DNA of 33,612 nt from positions 190,299-223,910 of the forward strand of contig BJOX01000147.1 in the NCBI GenBank assembly GCA_009731375.1, written 5' to 3'. Positions within the stretch are counted from its first letter, which is position 1; the number at the start of each line of letters is the position of its first letter. Made by a program: the position numbers and the translations under genes. Positions 16,558 to 29,430 of this stretch are shown here, one piece after another. The notes beneath the pieces are model-generated. The model searched no databases and had not been told where the DNA came from. It worked only from the letters and a program-made list of their open reading frames with translations. The DNA is from Paulinella micropora. Taxonomy: Eukaryota > Cercozoa > Imbricatea > Euglyphida.

Positions 16558-16790
16558 CGTTGTTGCTTGTATTGCTTTTGTGTGTGCTGCTGTTGTTGAT
16601 CATGGTGACGATGATGTTGTTGTTGTTGTTGCTGTTGTTGTTGTTATTGTTATTGTTGTTATTGTTGTTATTGTTGTTATTGTTGTTTTTGTTGTTTTTG
16701 TTGTTCTTATTGTTGTTATTGATGATGATGATAAACATGATGATAATCATGATGATGATCATGATGATGACGATGTTGTACGGATCAGAT
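13686..16790. repeat. 3.1-kb GTT/GAT trinucleotide repeat tract with poly-T
   Basis: The tract consists almost wholly of GTT, GAT and GAC-type triplets on the + strand, with an 88-base T run at 14075-14162. Between about 15,029 and 15,292 the strand sense flips to ATC/AAC triplets, centred on a GATATC palindrome, then flips back. Smaller flips occur near 16,280 and 16,320. A segment of about 104 bp near 16,330-16,416 is repeated at 16,434-16,520. Long open frames here encode only homopolymers and are repeat artefacts. The tract would lie in the first intron of the host gene model. Confidence 0.9.
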
Positions 16791-16837
16791 GCATTCGCAA
16801 CCTTCCTCCCACGGGTCAACAACCCACTGGTCTTACA

Positions 16838-17080
16838 CTAAGCACACACACGAAGACACGCACACGCACACACACACACAAACATGACACAAAGACACAC
16901 ACACACACACAAACAAACACGCACACACAAAGACACACACACACACACACGCACACACACACACACACACACGCGCGCGCGCACGCGCGCGCACATACGT
17001 GTAAACACACACAGACACACACACACAGACACACACACACACAGACACACACACACACATACACACACACACACACACAC
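16838..17080. repeat. (CA)n dinucleotide array
   Basis: Interrupted CA repeats on the + strand include a short CG-alternating core (GCGCGCGC) near 16,973-16,992. Such alternating purine-pyrimidine DNA can adopt Z-form. No coding function is likely. Confidence 0.9.
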
Positions 17081-17118
17081 TGCATATTGATATCTGTACC
17101 TGTTGCAGGTTATCGCAG

Positions 17119-17317
17119 GCCAGTGACCTGTTAAACCCCGCGCAGGGTGGCGGGTGGCACACTGGACTCAGCTGGAGCCAAAACCTCAACCAAGTAGAGC
17201 TGTTGCGACAGTCCGCGCCGCACGGGCCATGGGGACAGGGCAGTGGGCGTTACGTCCGTTACGGACAGCAGGGGCCGGCGCCACCAGCGCCACCTGCCGC
17301 CGGTATTGCTCTCATAC
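17119..17317 (+). CDS. Candidate exon 2, Gly/Pro/Tyr-rich
   Basis: The frame is open across 199 bases between an acceptor (TATCGCAG, 17118) and a donor (CATAC followed by GTACAG, 17318). It encodes a non-repetitive segment with SDLLNPAQGGGWHTG, GPWGQGSGRYVRYGQQG and a Pro/Ala-rich end. It starts in phase 0, matching the first exon, and ends in phase 1, matching the next. The product looks like an extracellular structural protein. The splice sites are read by eye. Confidence 0.4.
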
Positions 17318-17417
17318 GTACAGGGACGGGAGTCAAACATGCGAAAAGTTTCCGGGAAATTACCGCAAGTACCGCAAAAAATTTATTTTGCTGCTTTCGC
17401 CTTTGCTCTTACTTGTA

Positions 17418-17711
17418 AATTTTCTACCAGCAAAAAATAAACCCTAAACCCACTTGCCATACACAACGCACACGCACACGCATGCATAACAAGCATGATT
17501 GCCTACCCGTCTGCTAAATCTGTGCGTATGTCGCCTTGTATGTGCACCTGACGTATCCACCTCTGCCCTTCTTTACGTTGCTTACCTTCACCTGCGCATG
17601 CCGAGCCTACCATCCACACATCTACCTACCTGCCTACCTACCTGCCTACCTACCTACCACCTACTTACCTACCTATCTAACTAGCTGACTAACCTACCCT
17701 ATCATCTGTAG
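17418..17711. other. Non-coding stretch with ACCT-type repeats
   Basis: This is intron-like sequence between candidate exons 2 and 3. It has a short CTAC/CTGC tetranucleotide-like run at about 17,620-17,690 and ends in a pyrimidine-rich acceptor (CATCTGTAG). No gene is seen. Confidence 0.5.
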
Positions 17712-17888
17712 ACGCCTCCGTGGCCGAGGGCGAGGAAGGCCTGGTGGCGTGGTCGAAGCCTTACTCCGTCTACCCTGCTCGCCGCCGCTATCCCGCCGCT
17801 GTCGACAATGACAACGAGCTTGAAAAAAGCGCATACGCTTACGGGAACAAGGACACATCGAGCGCGTATGCCTATGGCAGAGATACAG
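17712..17888 (+). CDS. Candidate exon 3 with SAYAYG repeat unit
   Basis: The 177 nt (59 codons, phase 1 at both ends) are bounded by acceptor CTGTAG and donor CAG followed by GTCAAG. The first half is non-repetitive and includes an ARRRYP basic site. The last 66 nt encode SAYAYGNKDTSSAYAYGRDT, the unit repeated in the next two exons. High conservation of the coding unit and splice junctions across copies supports genuine exons. Confidence 0.6.
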
Positions 17889-18068
17889 GTCAAGAGTCTT
17901 GTCTTTTTCCCGTTCGTTGCTTACGGAGTTGACCGGGCGAAAAGTTTCCGGAAAATCAACGCAAATACCGGGAAATTTCGCTGCTTTCGCCAGGAGAGAG
18001 AGAGAGAGACTGGGCGAAAAATTTCCGGAAAATCACTGCAAATACTGGGAAATTTCGCTGCTTTCGCC

Positions 18069-18103
18069 AGGAGAGAGAGAGAGAGGGAGGGGGGAGAGAG
18101 AGA

Positions 18104-18143
<40 letters not shown>

Positions 18144-18238
18144 NNNNNNNNNNNNNNNNNNNNNNNNNNNNNNNNNNNNNNNNNNNNNNNNNNNNNNNNN
18201 GGGAGAGAGAGAGTGGGAGAGAGAGAGAGAGAGACAGA

Positions 18239-18302
<64 letters not shown>
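18069..18302. repeat. GA/G-rich low-complexity tract with assembly gap
   Basis: GAGA repeats and a poly-G run lead into 57 N (18144-18200), followed by more GAGA. The poly-G and GA runs probably broke the assembly. The tract is intronic in the gene model. Confidence 0.9.
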
Positions 18303-18309
<7 letters not shown>

Positions 18310-18367
18310 GGCTTTCTCTCTTATTTCAACTTTTCATACTGGATGTGGAAATTGTCTGTCTATCTAG

Positions 18368-18433
18368 CTGATAGTGCGTATGCGTACGGGAACAAAGATA
18401 CATCGAGTGCGTATGCGTATGGAAGAGATACAG
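18368..18433 (+). CDS. Candidate exon 4 (duplicated 66-nt exon)
   Basis: Exactly 22 codons lie between acceptor TATCTAG and donor CAG-GTCAAG, phase 1 on both sides. It encodes ADSAYAYGNKDTSSAYAYGR followed by DT. It is nearly identical to exon 5 and to the end of exon 3. Phase symmetry means copies can be added or lost without breaking the frame. Confidence 0.6.
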
Positions 18434-18665
18434 GTCAAGCGTTTTGTCTTCTTTCCCGTTCGTTGCTTGTCTTTGTGATTTGAACCTTGATCATCTAAGT
18501 ATAGAAACGGGGGTCGAACATGAGAAAAGGTTTCCGGGAAACCACCACAAAATAGGAAAAATTCCGGGAAATGAGCGCAAATACCGCAAAAGCTTCGCCG
18601 CTTTCGCCTTGCGTCTTACTGGTTGATTTTTCACACTATATTTGTTCAAAATGTCTGTCTGCTAG

Positions 18666-18731
18666 CTGACAGCGCGTATGCGTACGGGAACAAAGATACA
18701 GCGAGTGCGTATGCCTATGGCAGAGATACAG
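18666..18731 (+). CDS. Candidate exon 5 (duplicated 66-nt exon)
   Basis: Same length, phase and junctions as exon 4, with acceptor CTGCTAG and donor CAG-GTCAAC. The one residue change is T-A-S for T-S-S. The downstream and upstream intron flanks also resemble those of exon 4, indicating duplication of a block of about 298 bp. Confidence 0.6.
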
Positions 18732-18991
18732 GTCAACAGCTAATTGCTGTCGTTGTTTATTATTAGTACTGTGATTACGAAAACACACACACACACATAC
18801 ACACACATGCACACACATTTTTCTATTTGCTCCTGTTTGTGTATTTTTCTTGTCTTTCCACGTTCTGCCTATCATCTCCAGATCGCCTTGTTACCCTCTG
18901 GTGTTTTGTTTCTCTGTCCAGATCAACAACTTGTCGTTCCCTCTGTGTGCGCGTGTGTCTTTCTGGATAAACATCGTTTCATTTACATCCC

Positions 18992-19022
<31 letters not shown>

Positions 19023-19086
19023 TGTGTGTGTGTGTTGTCTGTCTGTCTGTCTGTCTACATAAACATTGTGTTCTTCCCACACATAG

Positions 19087-19164
19087 GTTCACAAGGCAGC
19101 AGTTTGTATGGTGCGTACGGCGCGTATATCTTGGGCGACGCCACGGCAGCAAAAAGCAATCCTG
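19087..19164 (+). CDS. Candidate exon 6, Tyr/Gly/Ala-rich
   Basis: The 78 nt (26 codons, phase 1 to phase 1) lie between acceptor CACATAG and a donor after CCTG (GTTGCA). It encodes GSQGSSLYGAYGAYILGDAT and a short tail. The YGAYGAY string links it to the next exon. Confidence 0.5.
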
Positions 19165-19329
19165 GTTGCAACCTTTCTTTTTTTCTTTCTTTTTTCTTTC
19201 TTTCTCTCTTTCTTTTTTTTGTGTGTGTGTGTGTGTGTTGTTGGTGTGTGTGTGTGTGTGTGTGGGGGGGGGGGGGGTTTTNNNNNNNNNNGACGTACCT
19301 ACCTAAATACCTTCCCTACCTTTCTGCAG

Positions 19330-19704
19330 CAGGGACTTCTGCTACTGGGTATGGCGCATCGCCCACCAATGGGTACGGCGCATATACTGCCGGAAATAGC
19401 GCTGGGTATGGCGCATATGGTGCTGGCAATGGCAATGCTGCTGGGTACGGTGCATATGGCGCAGGCATTACCGCTGGGTATGGTGCATATGGTGCTGGCA
19501 ATGGCAATGCTGCTGGGTACGGTGCATATGGCGCAGGCAATACCGCTGGGTATGGTACATATGGTGGCAATGCTGCTGGGTACGGCGCATATAGCGCTGG
19601 GTATGACGCATCCGGTCCATATGCCAAGTCGGCCACCACGGCTCCCGCAACTGGGTATGGTGCGTATGGCGCCTACGCAGGCTACAGCAACCATGCGAAC
19701 AATG
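19330..19704 (+). CDS. Candidate exon 7, GYGAYGAG repeat protein segment
   Basis: About 125 codons are in phase 1. The exon begins after a CAGCAG (NAGNAG) acceptor and encodes repeats of GYGAYGAG with GNGNAA, NTA or ITA inserts, at least eight Gly-Tyr-Gly-Ala-Tyr units. The end is drawn at AATG-GTCGCA and is uncertain; the frame stays open into simple repeats. Composition resembles elastic or adhesive extracellular proteins, but this is an analogy only. Confidence 0.55.
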
Positions 19705-19791
19705 GTCGCATTGCACAGATCCATACATCGTGCATGCATGCATGGATTCATACTTACATACATCCATATTATTATCATTACAGCCATGATA

Positions 19792-19825
19792 GTAGAAGTA
19801 GAAGTAGTAGTAGTAGTATAGTAGC

Positions 19826-19891
<66 letters not shown>

Positions 19892-19951
19892 TAGTAGTAG
19901 TTATTGCTGCTTGTGCTGCCTCCTTCTGTCTAACTTGTAAACTTTTTTCTA

Positions 19952-19997
<46 letters not shown>

Positions 19998-20057
19998 GAT
20001 GGAGGCGCATGTGCAGAAATGCATCAGCCATTGACAGAGAAGCACTATTATTATTAT

Positions 20058-20089
<32 letters not shown>

Positions 20090-20093
20090 TTAC

Positions 20094-20125
<32 letters not shown>
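19792..20125. repeat. AGT and TTA trinucleotide arrays
   Basis: (AGT)n runs at about 19,792-19,894 and (TTA)n runs at 19,953-19,997 and 20,045-20,125, separated by short unique sequence. No gene is seen. Confidence 0.9.
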
Positions 20126-20126
<1 letters not shown>

Positions 20127-20266
20127 ACCGTGATAGCCCAGTGGTCAAGTTCTACCATCTGGGCCCTGTCGCCAGTTCGATTCCCGTCGGTGCCACCAGT
20201 ATTTTCATTGAACATACCGGTCCGTCTGGACCAGTATTTTCATTGAACATACCGGTCCGTCTGGAA
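20126..20266 (+). repeat. tRNA-derived SINE-like head with 35-bp tandem duplicate
   Basis: TAGCCCAGTGG matches a Pol III A box and AGTTCGATTCC a B box, followed by GGTGCCACCA, all within about 70 bases. The arms do not pair into a full cloverleaf, so this is tRNA-related rather than a working tRNA gene. It is followed by two direct copies of a 35-bp unit ending in CCGGTCCGTCTGGA, then a gap. The same A-box head recurs at about 33,512-33,554. Confidence 0.6.
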
Positions 20267-20445
20267 NNNNNNNNNNNNNNNNNNNNNNNNNNNNNNNNNN
20301 NNNNNNNNNNNNNNNNNNNNNNNNNNNNNNNNNNNNNNNNNNNNNNNNNNNNNNNNNNNNNNNNNNNNNNNNNNNNNNNNNTACTCTTATTCTTATTCTT
20401 ATTCTTATTCTTATTCTTATTCTTATTATTATTATTATTATTATT

Positions 20446-20852
20446 CAGCCCAATGGCCTCAAGGCGTTAAACTGTGACGCCAACTCATAACCCTTTGGTG
20501 GTAGATGCTGGGGAGGAGGGTCGTTGCGCGCGTAAAAGATCTTAAACTCCGCATATGCTGGTTGATAGCCCAGGACCCAGCAGACACCAGATTGTTATGG
20601 GTGGGGTTTCGAGGCAGCTCTAGCAACCGCGCTTGGTGTATGCACTTGCACATTCGGTGACGTCTTGCAAGAGGTTGCTGGGACTGCGGAATAACCTCGG
20701 CTTAGTGCAGTCTTGCCCTCAGGAGCTCCATCGGTGGCCCCGATCATCAGGCGAGAGACTGACACGGGGGGGTGGAGGACCTCGAACAAGGGTATTGGAG
20801 GCTTATGTCCGTTGAGGATATGCCATTAGCTGCATCAGTACGCCTCAGATAT

Positions 20853-20856
<4 letters not shown>
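20446..20856 (+). mobile_element. 411-bp SINE-like repeat, copy 1
   Basis: This is one of three full copies, each 411 bp, running from CAGCCCAATGGCCTCAAGGC to CGCCTCAGATATAGTA. Copies 1 and 3 run into (TTA)n arrays at the 3' end. The 5' part (AGCCCAATGGCCTCAAGGCGTTAAACT) resembles the D-arm of a Leu/Ser tRNA, hinting at a tRNA-derived origin. There is no coding potential. Near-identity between copies indicates recent spread or duplication. Confidence 0.65.
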
Positions 20857-20911
<55 letters not shown>

Positions 20912-20990
20912 CATTATTATTATCATTATTGTTATGATCATCATTATTACTATTACTATGCTCTAATTCAGGGCATGCGTATGGCCCTTA
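20857..20990. repeat. (TTA)n tail and short unique flank
   Basis: A TTA array directly follows the 411-bp repeat and grades into mixed AT-rich DNA. It is probably the expanded tail of that element. Confidence 0.8.
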
Positions 20991-20999
20991 TACTCATCT

Positions 21000-21463
21000 C
21001 AGCTCATCCCCTTCGCCCAGCAGAAGTGTGGTAAAAACATACATACATACATACATACATACATACATACATGCATGCATACATAAATAAAAAACATACA
21101 TAACATATATACATACATACATACATACATACATACATAACATACATAACATACATACATACATACATACATACATACACACATACTCCTATCAGCTCAT
21201 ACCCTTCGCCCAGCAGAAGTGTGGTAAAAAAATACACACACACACATACATACATACATACATACATACACACATACTCCTATCAGCTCATCCCCTTCGC
21301 CCAGAGAAGTGTGGTAAAAAAAATACACACACACACATACATACATACATACATACATACATACATGCATACATAGATACATACATACATAAATACATAC
21401 ATACATGCTCCCATCAGCTCATCCCCTTCGCCCAGCAGAAGTTTGGTAAAAAAATACACACAC

Positions 21464-21496
<33 letters not shown>

Positions 21497-22630
21497 CATA
21501 CATACATACATACATATTCCTATCAGCTCATCCCTTTCGCTCAGCAGCGTTGTATTAAGGTACATACAAACATACATCAGCTCATCCCTTTCGCTCAGCA
21601 GCGTTGTATTAAGGTACATACAAACATACATACATACATACATACATACATGCACACATATATGCATACATGCATACATACATACGTACCTGTGTCCAGG
21701 ACCCCTCGATGAGTGTGACTCCTTCAAAATCCCTACGGACCACCAGGGTTCATACATACGTACATACATACATACATACATACATACATACACCTCTCGA
21801 CAAGTGTGACTCCTTCAAAATACCTACCAACTATGGTAAATACATACATACATACATACATGCATACATACATACATACATACATACGTACGTACATAAG
21901 TGTGACTCCTTCAAACTCCATACCGACCATGGTACATACATACATACATACATACATACATACATACATACATACGTACATACGTACACATATACATACA
22001 TACATACACACATGCATACACACATACATACATACGTACATACATACGTACATACAACATACATACATACATGCATACATACATACATACATACATACAT
22101 ACATACATACATACACCTCTCGACAAGTGTGACTCCTTCAAAATCTCTACCAACCATGGTAAATACATACATACATACATACGTACATACATAAGTGTGA
22201 CTCCTTCAAACTCCATACCGACCATGGTACATACATACATACATACATACATACATACATACATACATACATACATGCACATATACATACATACATACAC
22301 ACATGCATACACACACGTGCATACATACGTACATACATACGTACATACAACATACATACATACATACATACACCTCTCGACAAGTGTGACTCCTTCAAAA
22401 TACCTACCAACCATGGTACATACATACATACATACATACATACATACATACATACATACATGCATACATACATACATACAGTGTGACTCCTTCAAACTCC
22501 CAACCGACCATGGCACATACATACATACATACATACATACATACATACATACATACATACATACATACATACATACATACATGCATGCATGCATGCATGC
22601 ATACATACATACATAGATACATACATAGCT
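21000..22630. repeat. (TACA)n arrays with regularly recurring 40-50-bp spacers
   Basis: TACA repeats are interrupted by two spacer families. Family 1 contains CAGCTCATCCCCTTCGCCCA and recurs near 20,999, 21,190, 21,287, 21,414, 21,525 and 21,580, the last two as a variant. Family 2 contains GTGTGACTCCTTCAAA and recurs near 21,712, 21,802, 21,900, 22,126, 22,196, 22,382 and 22,481, usually ending in ACCATGGTA. Apparent reading frames are repeat artefacts. Confidence 0.85.
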
Positions 22631-22672
22631 TCGAGATGGGATTGACTTGAATACGGGAGGCCGTAACCCCGG

Positions 22673-22940
<268 letters not shown>

Positions 22941-23058
22941 GTCAGACTGCGCAAATTCGGGGCCTAGTGCCCATTCTCAGCCCCGCTACCCAGTCGCCAA
23001 CTGCCGGCGGGCTGGAATGGATGCCTATTTCTTCGGATATGCAGAGCTTATAGACCGA

Positions 23059-25160
<2,102 letters not shown>

Positions 25161-25318
25161 CGACAGACAGAGAATTAGGGGATGGTGTGGGTGTGCTGGG
25201 CCCGTGGTGGGGTGCCTTATGTGTGCCTAGCCATACGCCTATAAGTCACATGCCGAAATAGCGACGGGAAGCACAATCCTGTTCCCTCAGGGTGCCCTTT
25301 CTCGCTTGTTGAGCCCGG
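25161..25318. other. Unique non-coding sequence
   Basis: Mixed-composition DNA between a TATC array and a dispersed repeat. It may be the more complete 5' part of that repeat, since the copy at 31,183 begins only after a gap. No gene is seen. Confidence 0.4.
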
Positions 25319-26160
<842 letters not shown>

Positions 26161-26163
26161 CAG

Positions 26164-26263
26164 CCGGCCCGGTAGCATCTGTTAGTCTGATCACAACGTC
26201 GTCCGCCAGCAGCGTTCCGACTCCAAGCGCAAGCCCTTCAACAAGCTCAAGCATTTCTCTAAG
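26164..26263 (+). CDS. Candidate exon 8, Ser/Thr/Ala-rich
   Basis: The 100 nt lie between acceptor TATCCAG and donor CTAAG-GTCCAC. They encode AGPVASVSLITTSSASSVPT and further Ser/Pro/Thr. Entry in phase 1 and exit in phase 2 match exon 7 and exon 9: the split codon AG plus T gives Ser, continuing the composition. Confidence 0.5.
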
Positions 26264-26276
26264 GTCCACGCAAACC

Positions 26277-26358
26277 GATGTTGTTGTTGTGGTTGTTGTT
26301 GTTGTTGTTGTTGTTGTTGTCGTTGTTGTCGTTGTTGTCGTTGTTGTCGTCGTTGTCG

Positions 26359-26400
<42 letters not shown>

Positions 26401-26442
26401 ATGTTGATGTTGTTGATGTTGTTGATGTTGATGTTGTTGTTG

Positions 26443-26481
<39 letters not shown>

Positions 26482-26590
26482 CGTTGTTGAAGTTGTTGTT
26501 GTTGAAGTTGTTGACAACCCGCAAGCTGCTCGTGTTGAAGTTGTTGCCGTTGTTGTCGTCGTCGTCGCCGTCGTCATTGTTGTTGTATAT
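26277..26590. repeat. (GTT)n/(GTC)n trinucleotide tract
   Basis: This tract lies between two Ser/Thr/Pro-rich coding islands, so it is intronic in the model. It resembles the larger tract at 13.7-16.8 kb. Confidence 0.9.
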
Positions 26591-26615
26591 CTGTTATTGC
26601 GTTTTTATTTTTTAG

Positions 26616-27299
26616 TAGCACCAGTCCTTCGAGCTTGCTGAGTGGCACCTCAAGCCAGACAGTATCCAAGTCCACCACTTTGTCCCCTAGCGGTTCCGTG
26701 AGCCCTCCGCCCTCGGCTAGTCGCTCTCCAAGCACCTCCTCCACCGCCTCTTCCTCGATCAGTACAAGCCCAAGCACGACCTCTTCAGCAAACCCCAGCA
26801 TCTCTTTCTCTCCGCCCTTAAGCGTGACTCCTTCGGGAAGCTTCACCTTCTCAGCCAGCCAAACGCGCAGCCCTTCGGAATCCGCCAGCGCATCGCCGCC
26901 TGTCAGCCCGAGTTCCTTACAGGTCTCCGAGCCCTCTCCCAGCATTTCTCCCTCGGGCAGTCAGAGCATTTCCACCACATCCAGTGGAACACCGACACCC
27001 TCACCCAGCGCCAGTAGCAGCACGTCTGAATCGCCAAGTCCAAGCTTGAGCACGTCTCCGTCGCCAAGTTTCACAGCAAGTACGAGCCCCTCTGTCAGTC
27101 CAAGCTTGAGCACGTCTCCTCCGCCAAGTTCGACTGCGAGTGCAAGCCCCTCTGTCAGTCCAAGCTTGAGCAAGTCTCCTCCGCCAAGTTCGACTGCGAG
27201 TGCAAGCCCCTCTGTCACCCTAAGCTTGAGCATGTCTCCGTCGCCAAGTTCGACTGCGAGTGCAAGCCCCTCTGTCACTCCCGCAACAACTCCCAGCAG
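26616..27299 (+). CDS. Candidate exon 9, Ser/Thr/Pro-rich mucin-like repeats
   Basis: 684 nt are open in phase 2 from acceptor TTTTTTAG to donor CCCAGCAG-GTCTTC. They encode about 228 residues, mostly Ser, Thr, Pro and Ala. A tandem unit of about 20 residues is present four times near the end, built as [20 protein letters not shown], with codons varied rather than copied exactly. That indicates selection on the protein. Likely a heavily O-glycosylated extracellular segment, by composition. Confidence 0.65.
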
Positions 27300-27336
27300 G
27301 TCTTCCTCTCATTCCTCTTCCTCTTCCTCTTCCTCT

Positions 27337-27357
27337 ATCCATCTATCTATCTGCCTG

Positions 27358-27405
<48 letters not shown>

Positions 27406-27416
27406 CTATCTATCTA

Positions 27417-27469
<53 letters not shown>

Positions 27470-27538
27470 GAACTATCTATCTATCTGTCTGTCTGTCTAT
27501 CTCTAGGAGCGCGTCCGCCTCTTATTCTTCAAAACAAG

Positions 27539-27612
<74 letters not shown>

Positions 27613-27673
27613 CTATCTATGTATCTATCTATCTATCTAGGAGCGCGTCCGCCTCTTATTCTCCAAGCACAAG

Positions 27674-27738
<65 letters not shown>

Positions 27739-27783
27739 GTCTATCTCTAGGAGCGCGTCCGTCTCTTATTCTTCAAGCACAAG

Positions 27784-27858
<75 letters not shown>

Positions 27859-27879
27859 ATCTATCTATCTATCTATCTT

Positions 27880-27959
<80 letters not shown>

Positions 27960-27964
27960 CCTAC

Positions 27965-28006
<42 letters not shown>

Positions 28007-28043
28007 CTAGGAGCGCGTCCGCTTCTTATTCTTCAAGCACAAG

Positions 28044-28100
<57 letters not shown>

Positions 28101-28112
28101 CTCTATCTCTAG
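27337..28112. repeat. (TATC)n arrays with recurring exon-like 32-bp units
   Basis: Four units of 31-32 bases beginning GAGCGCGTCCGCCTCTTATT start at 27507, 27641, 27751 and 28011. Each follows CTAG and is followed directly by GTATCTATC. They copy the first bases of candidate exon 10 at 28113. At 31-32 nt they would shift the frame if spliced in, so they look like partial exon copies spread by array expansion. Confidence 0.8.
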
Positions 28113-28374
28113 GAGCGCGTCCGCCTCTTATTCGTCAAGCACAAGTCTTTCTATCACTCCCTCCTCATCATCAAGCACATCTCTATCTGTATCCCCCTCT
28201 CCAAGTACATCCACCACGCCCTCAGCATCAAGTACTCCGTCTCCTCTTGCCTCGACTTCTCCTTCAGTTGAGGATAAGAAGGACAATCTTGTTGAACCTC
28301 TATCTCTTCAAGACAGCAGCAACAGCGTCCGGGATCGCACTGCCAAGCCCCTTCGCCTACCTTCCACACTTTCG
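28113..28374 (+). CDS. Candidate exon 10, Ser/Thr/Pro-rich then charged
   Basis: The exon enters in phase 2 after TCTCTAG; the split codon AG plus G gives Arg. It encodes [20 protein letters not shown], more Ser/Pro/Thr, then a charged non-repetitive part (SVEDKKDNLVEPLSLQDSSN). Two ends are possible: TTTCG-GTCACA (28375, phase 0) or ACATT-GTATGT (28389, phase 2), where the donor is the first unit of a GTAT microsatellite. Confidence 0.5.
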
Positions 28375-28388
28375 GTCACATCTACATT

Positions 28389-28473
28389 GTATGTATGTAT
28401 GTATGTATGTATGTATGTATGTATGTCTGTCTGTCTGTATGTCTGTCTGTATGTCTGTCTGTATGCATGTATG

Positions 28474-28507
<34 letters not shown>

Positions 28508-28715
28508 TGTATGTATGTATGTTATGTATTTATGTATGTATGTATTTCTGTCTGTCTGTCTGTATGTATGTATGCATGTATGTATGTATGTATGTATGTA
28601 TGTATGTATGTATGTTATGTATGTATGTATGTATGTATGTATGTATGTATGTCTGTCTGTCTGTCTGTATGTATGTATGTATGTATGTATTTCATGGAAT
28701 GTATTTACGTATGTA
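28389..28715. repeat. (GTAT)n/(GTCT)n array
   Basis: Tetranucleotide repeats with GTCT variants begin immediately at a consensus-like donor sequence. No coding function. Confidence 0.95.
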
Positions 28716-28716
28716 T

Positions 28717-28772
28717 AGGACTCGCTCTCAAATGCAGCCATCGTTCCTAACGCTGCAACAACGGTCCCTACC

Positions 28773-28847
<75 letters not shown>

Positions 28848-28852
28848 CCTAC

Positions 28853-28910
<58 letters not shown>
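28717..28910. repeat. Short dispersed repeat (copy 1) plus (TATC)n tail
   Basis: AGGACTCGCTCTCAAATGCA through CCTTATC (about 60 bp) is repeated at 29917-29976 and in both places runs into a TATC array. Confidence 0.8.
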
Positions 28911-28911
<1 letters not shown>

Positions 28912-29039
28912 CGCCTGTATTAGTCCCTTCCGTGCAAACATCACGGCTTAGCTGGGCATCGGGTTAATACTTTGCCCACAGACTTCCTTGGTTGACGAAG
29001 TCAGAAGCTCCTTTTTTCTGACATTAGTCGATATCTCAT
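28911..29039 (+). mobile_element. Dispersed repeat with (TATC)n tail, 5'-truncated copy 2
   Basis: It matches the last about 130 bases of the family at 25319-25609, starting at TCGCCTGTAT and ending GATATCTCATC before a TATC array. The 5' truncation with an intact 3' end supports retroposition. Confidence 0.65.
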
Positions 29040-29048
29040 CTATCTATC

Positions 29049-29113
<65 letters not shown>

Positions 29114-29122
29114 ATCTATCTA

Positions 29123-29174
<52 letters not shown>

Positions 29175-29198
29175 GATCTATCTATCTATCTATCTATA

Positions 29199-29430
29199 CA
29201 TCATCTCCTTATGGCACACGCTCCTGGTGAGTGTTCTAGTGTTGTCCCGTATAGTTCAAAAGGGCTCGGCTACCTTTCGGCTTGAACTGGGCACAGACAC
29301 CAACCACAGCGAGACAGTGGTTGGTGTGCAGCTTGGCCGGTGCTGAAAGTTCTTGTCCGGGGGTAGTATAGGAGGCCATGGCTTTTCAAGCTAAGCCACG
29401 CCCATAGATTAAACATTAAACATACTTATC
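29199..29430 (+). mobile_element. Second dispersed repeat family, copy 1
   Basis: This element of about 230 bp contains a 9-bp hairpin ACCAACCAC/GTGGTTGGT and ends TTAAACATTAAACAT followed by TATC repeats. It is nearly identical to 29681-29906. It is non-coding and SINE-like in size and tail. Confidence 0.6.

Larger units (their letters stand above)
17341..18608. repeat. Four copies of an intronic inverted-repeat element
   Basis: A unit of about 55 bases begins GCGAAAAGTTTCCGG and ends GGGAAATTTCGCTGCTTTCGCC. It occurs at 17341-17400, 17937-17991, 18014-18068 and, with an internal duplication, 18522-18608. Its arms GCGAAA..TTTCCGG and CCGGGAAA..TTTCGC are mutually complementary, so each copy can fold. 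All copies lie between coding-like exons. The two middle copies are direct tandem repeats separated by GA runs. Confidence 0.75.

Noticed and set aside
20126-20198. Functional tRNA gene
   Set aside because: A and B boxes are present but the acceptor and T arms do not pair properly, and the head recurs fused to a repeat, so it is treated as tRNA-derived.
21000-22630. CRISPR-like array
   Set aside because: The regular part is a 4-bp microsatellite of variable length and the intervening units are near-identical rather than unique. It lies in eukaryotic DNA without cas genes.
26961-27278. Antisense gene opposite the Ser/Thr/Pro exon
   Set aside because: It is the complement of the repeated coding unit. 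The sense strand has matching splice sites and a consistent composition.
27507-28042. Four extra coding mini-exons
   Set aside because: At 31-32 nt each would shift the frame, and they look like fragments of the exon start at 28113 spread within the array.
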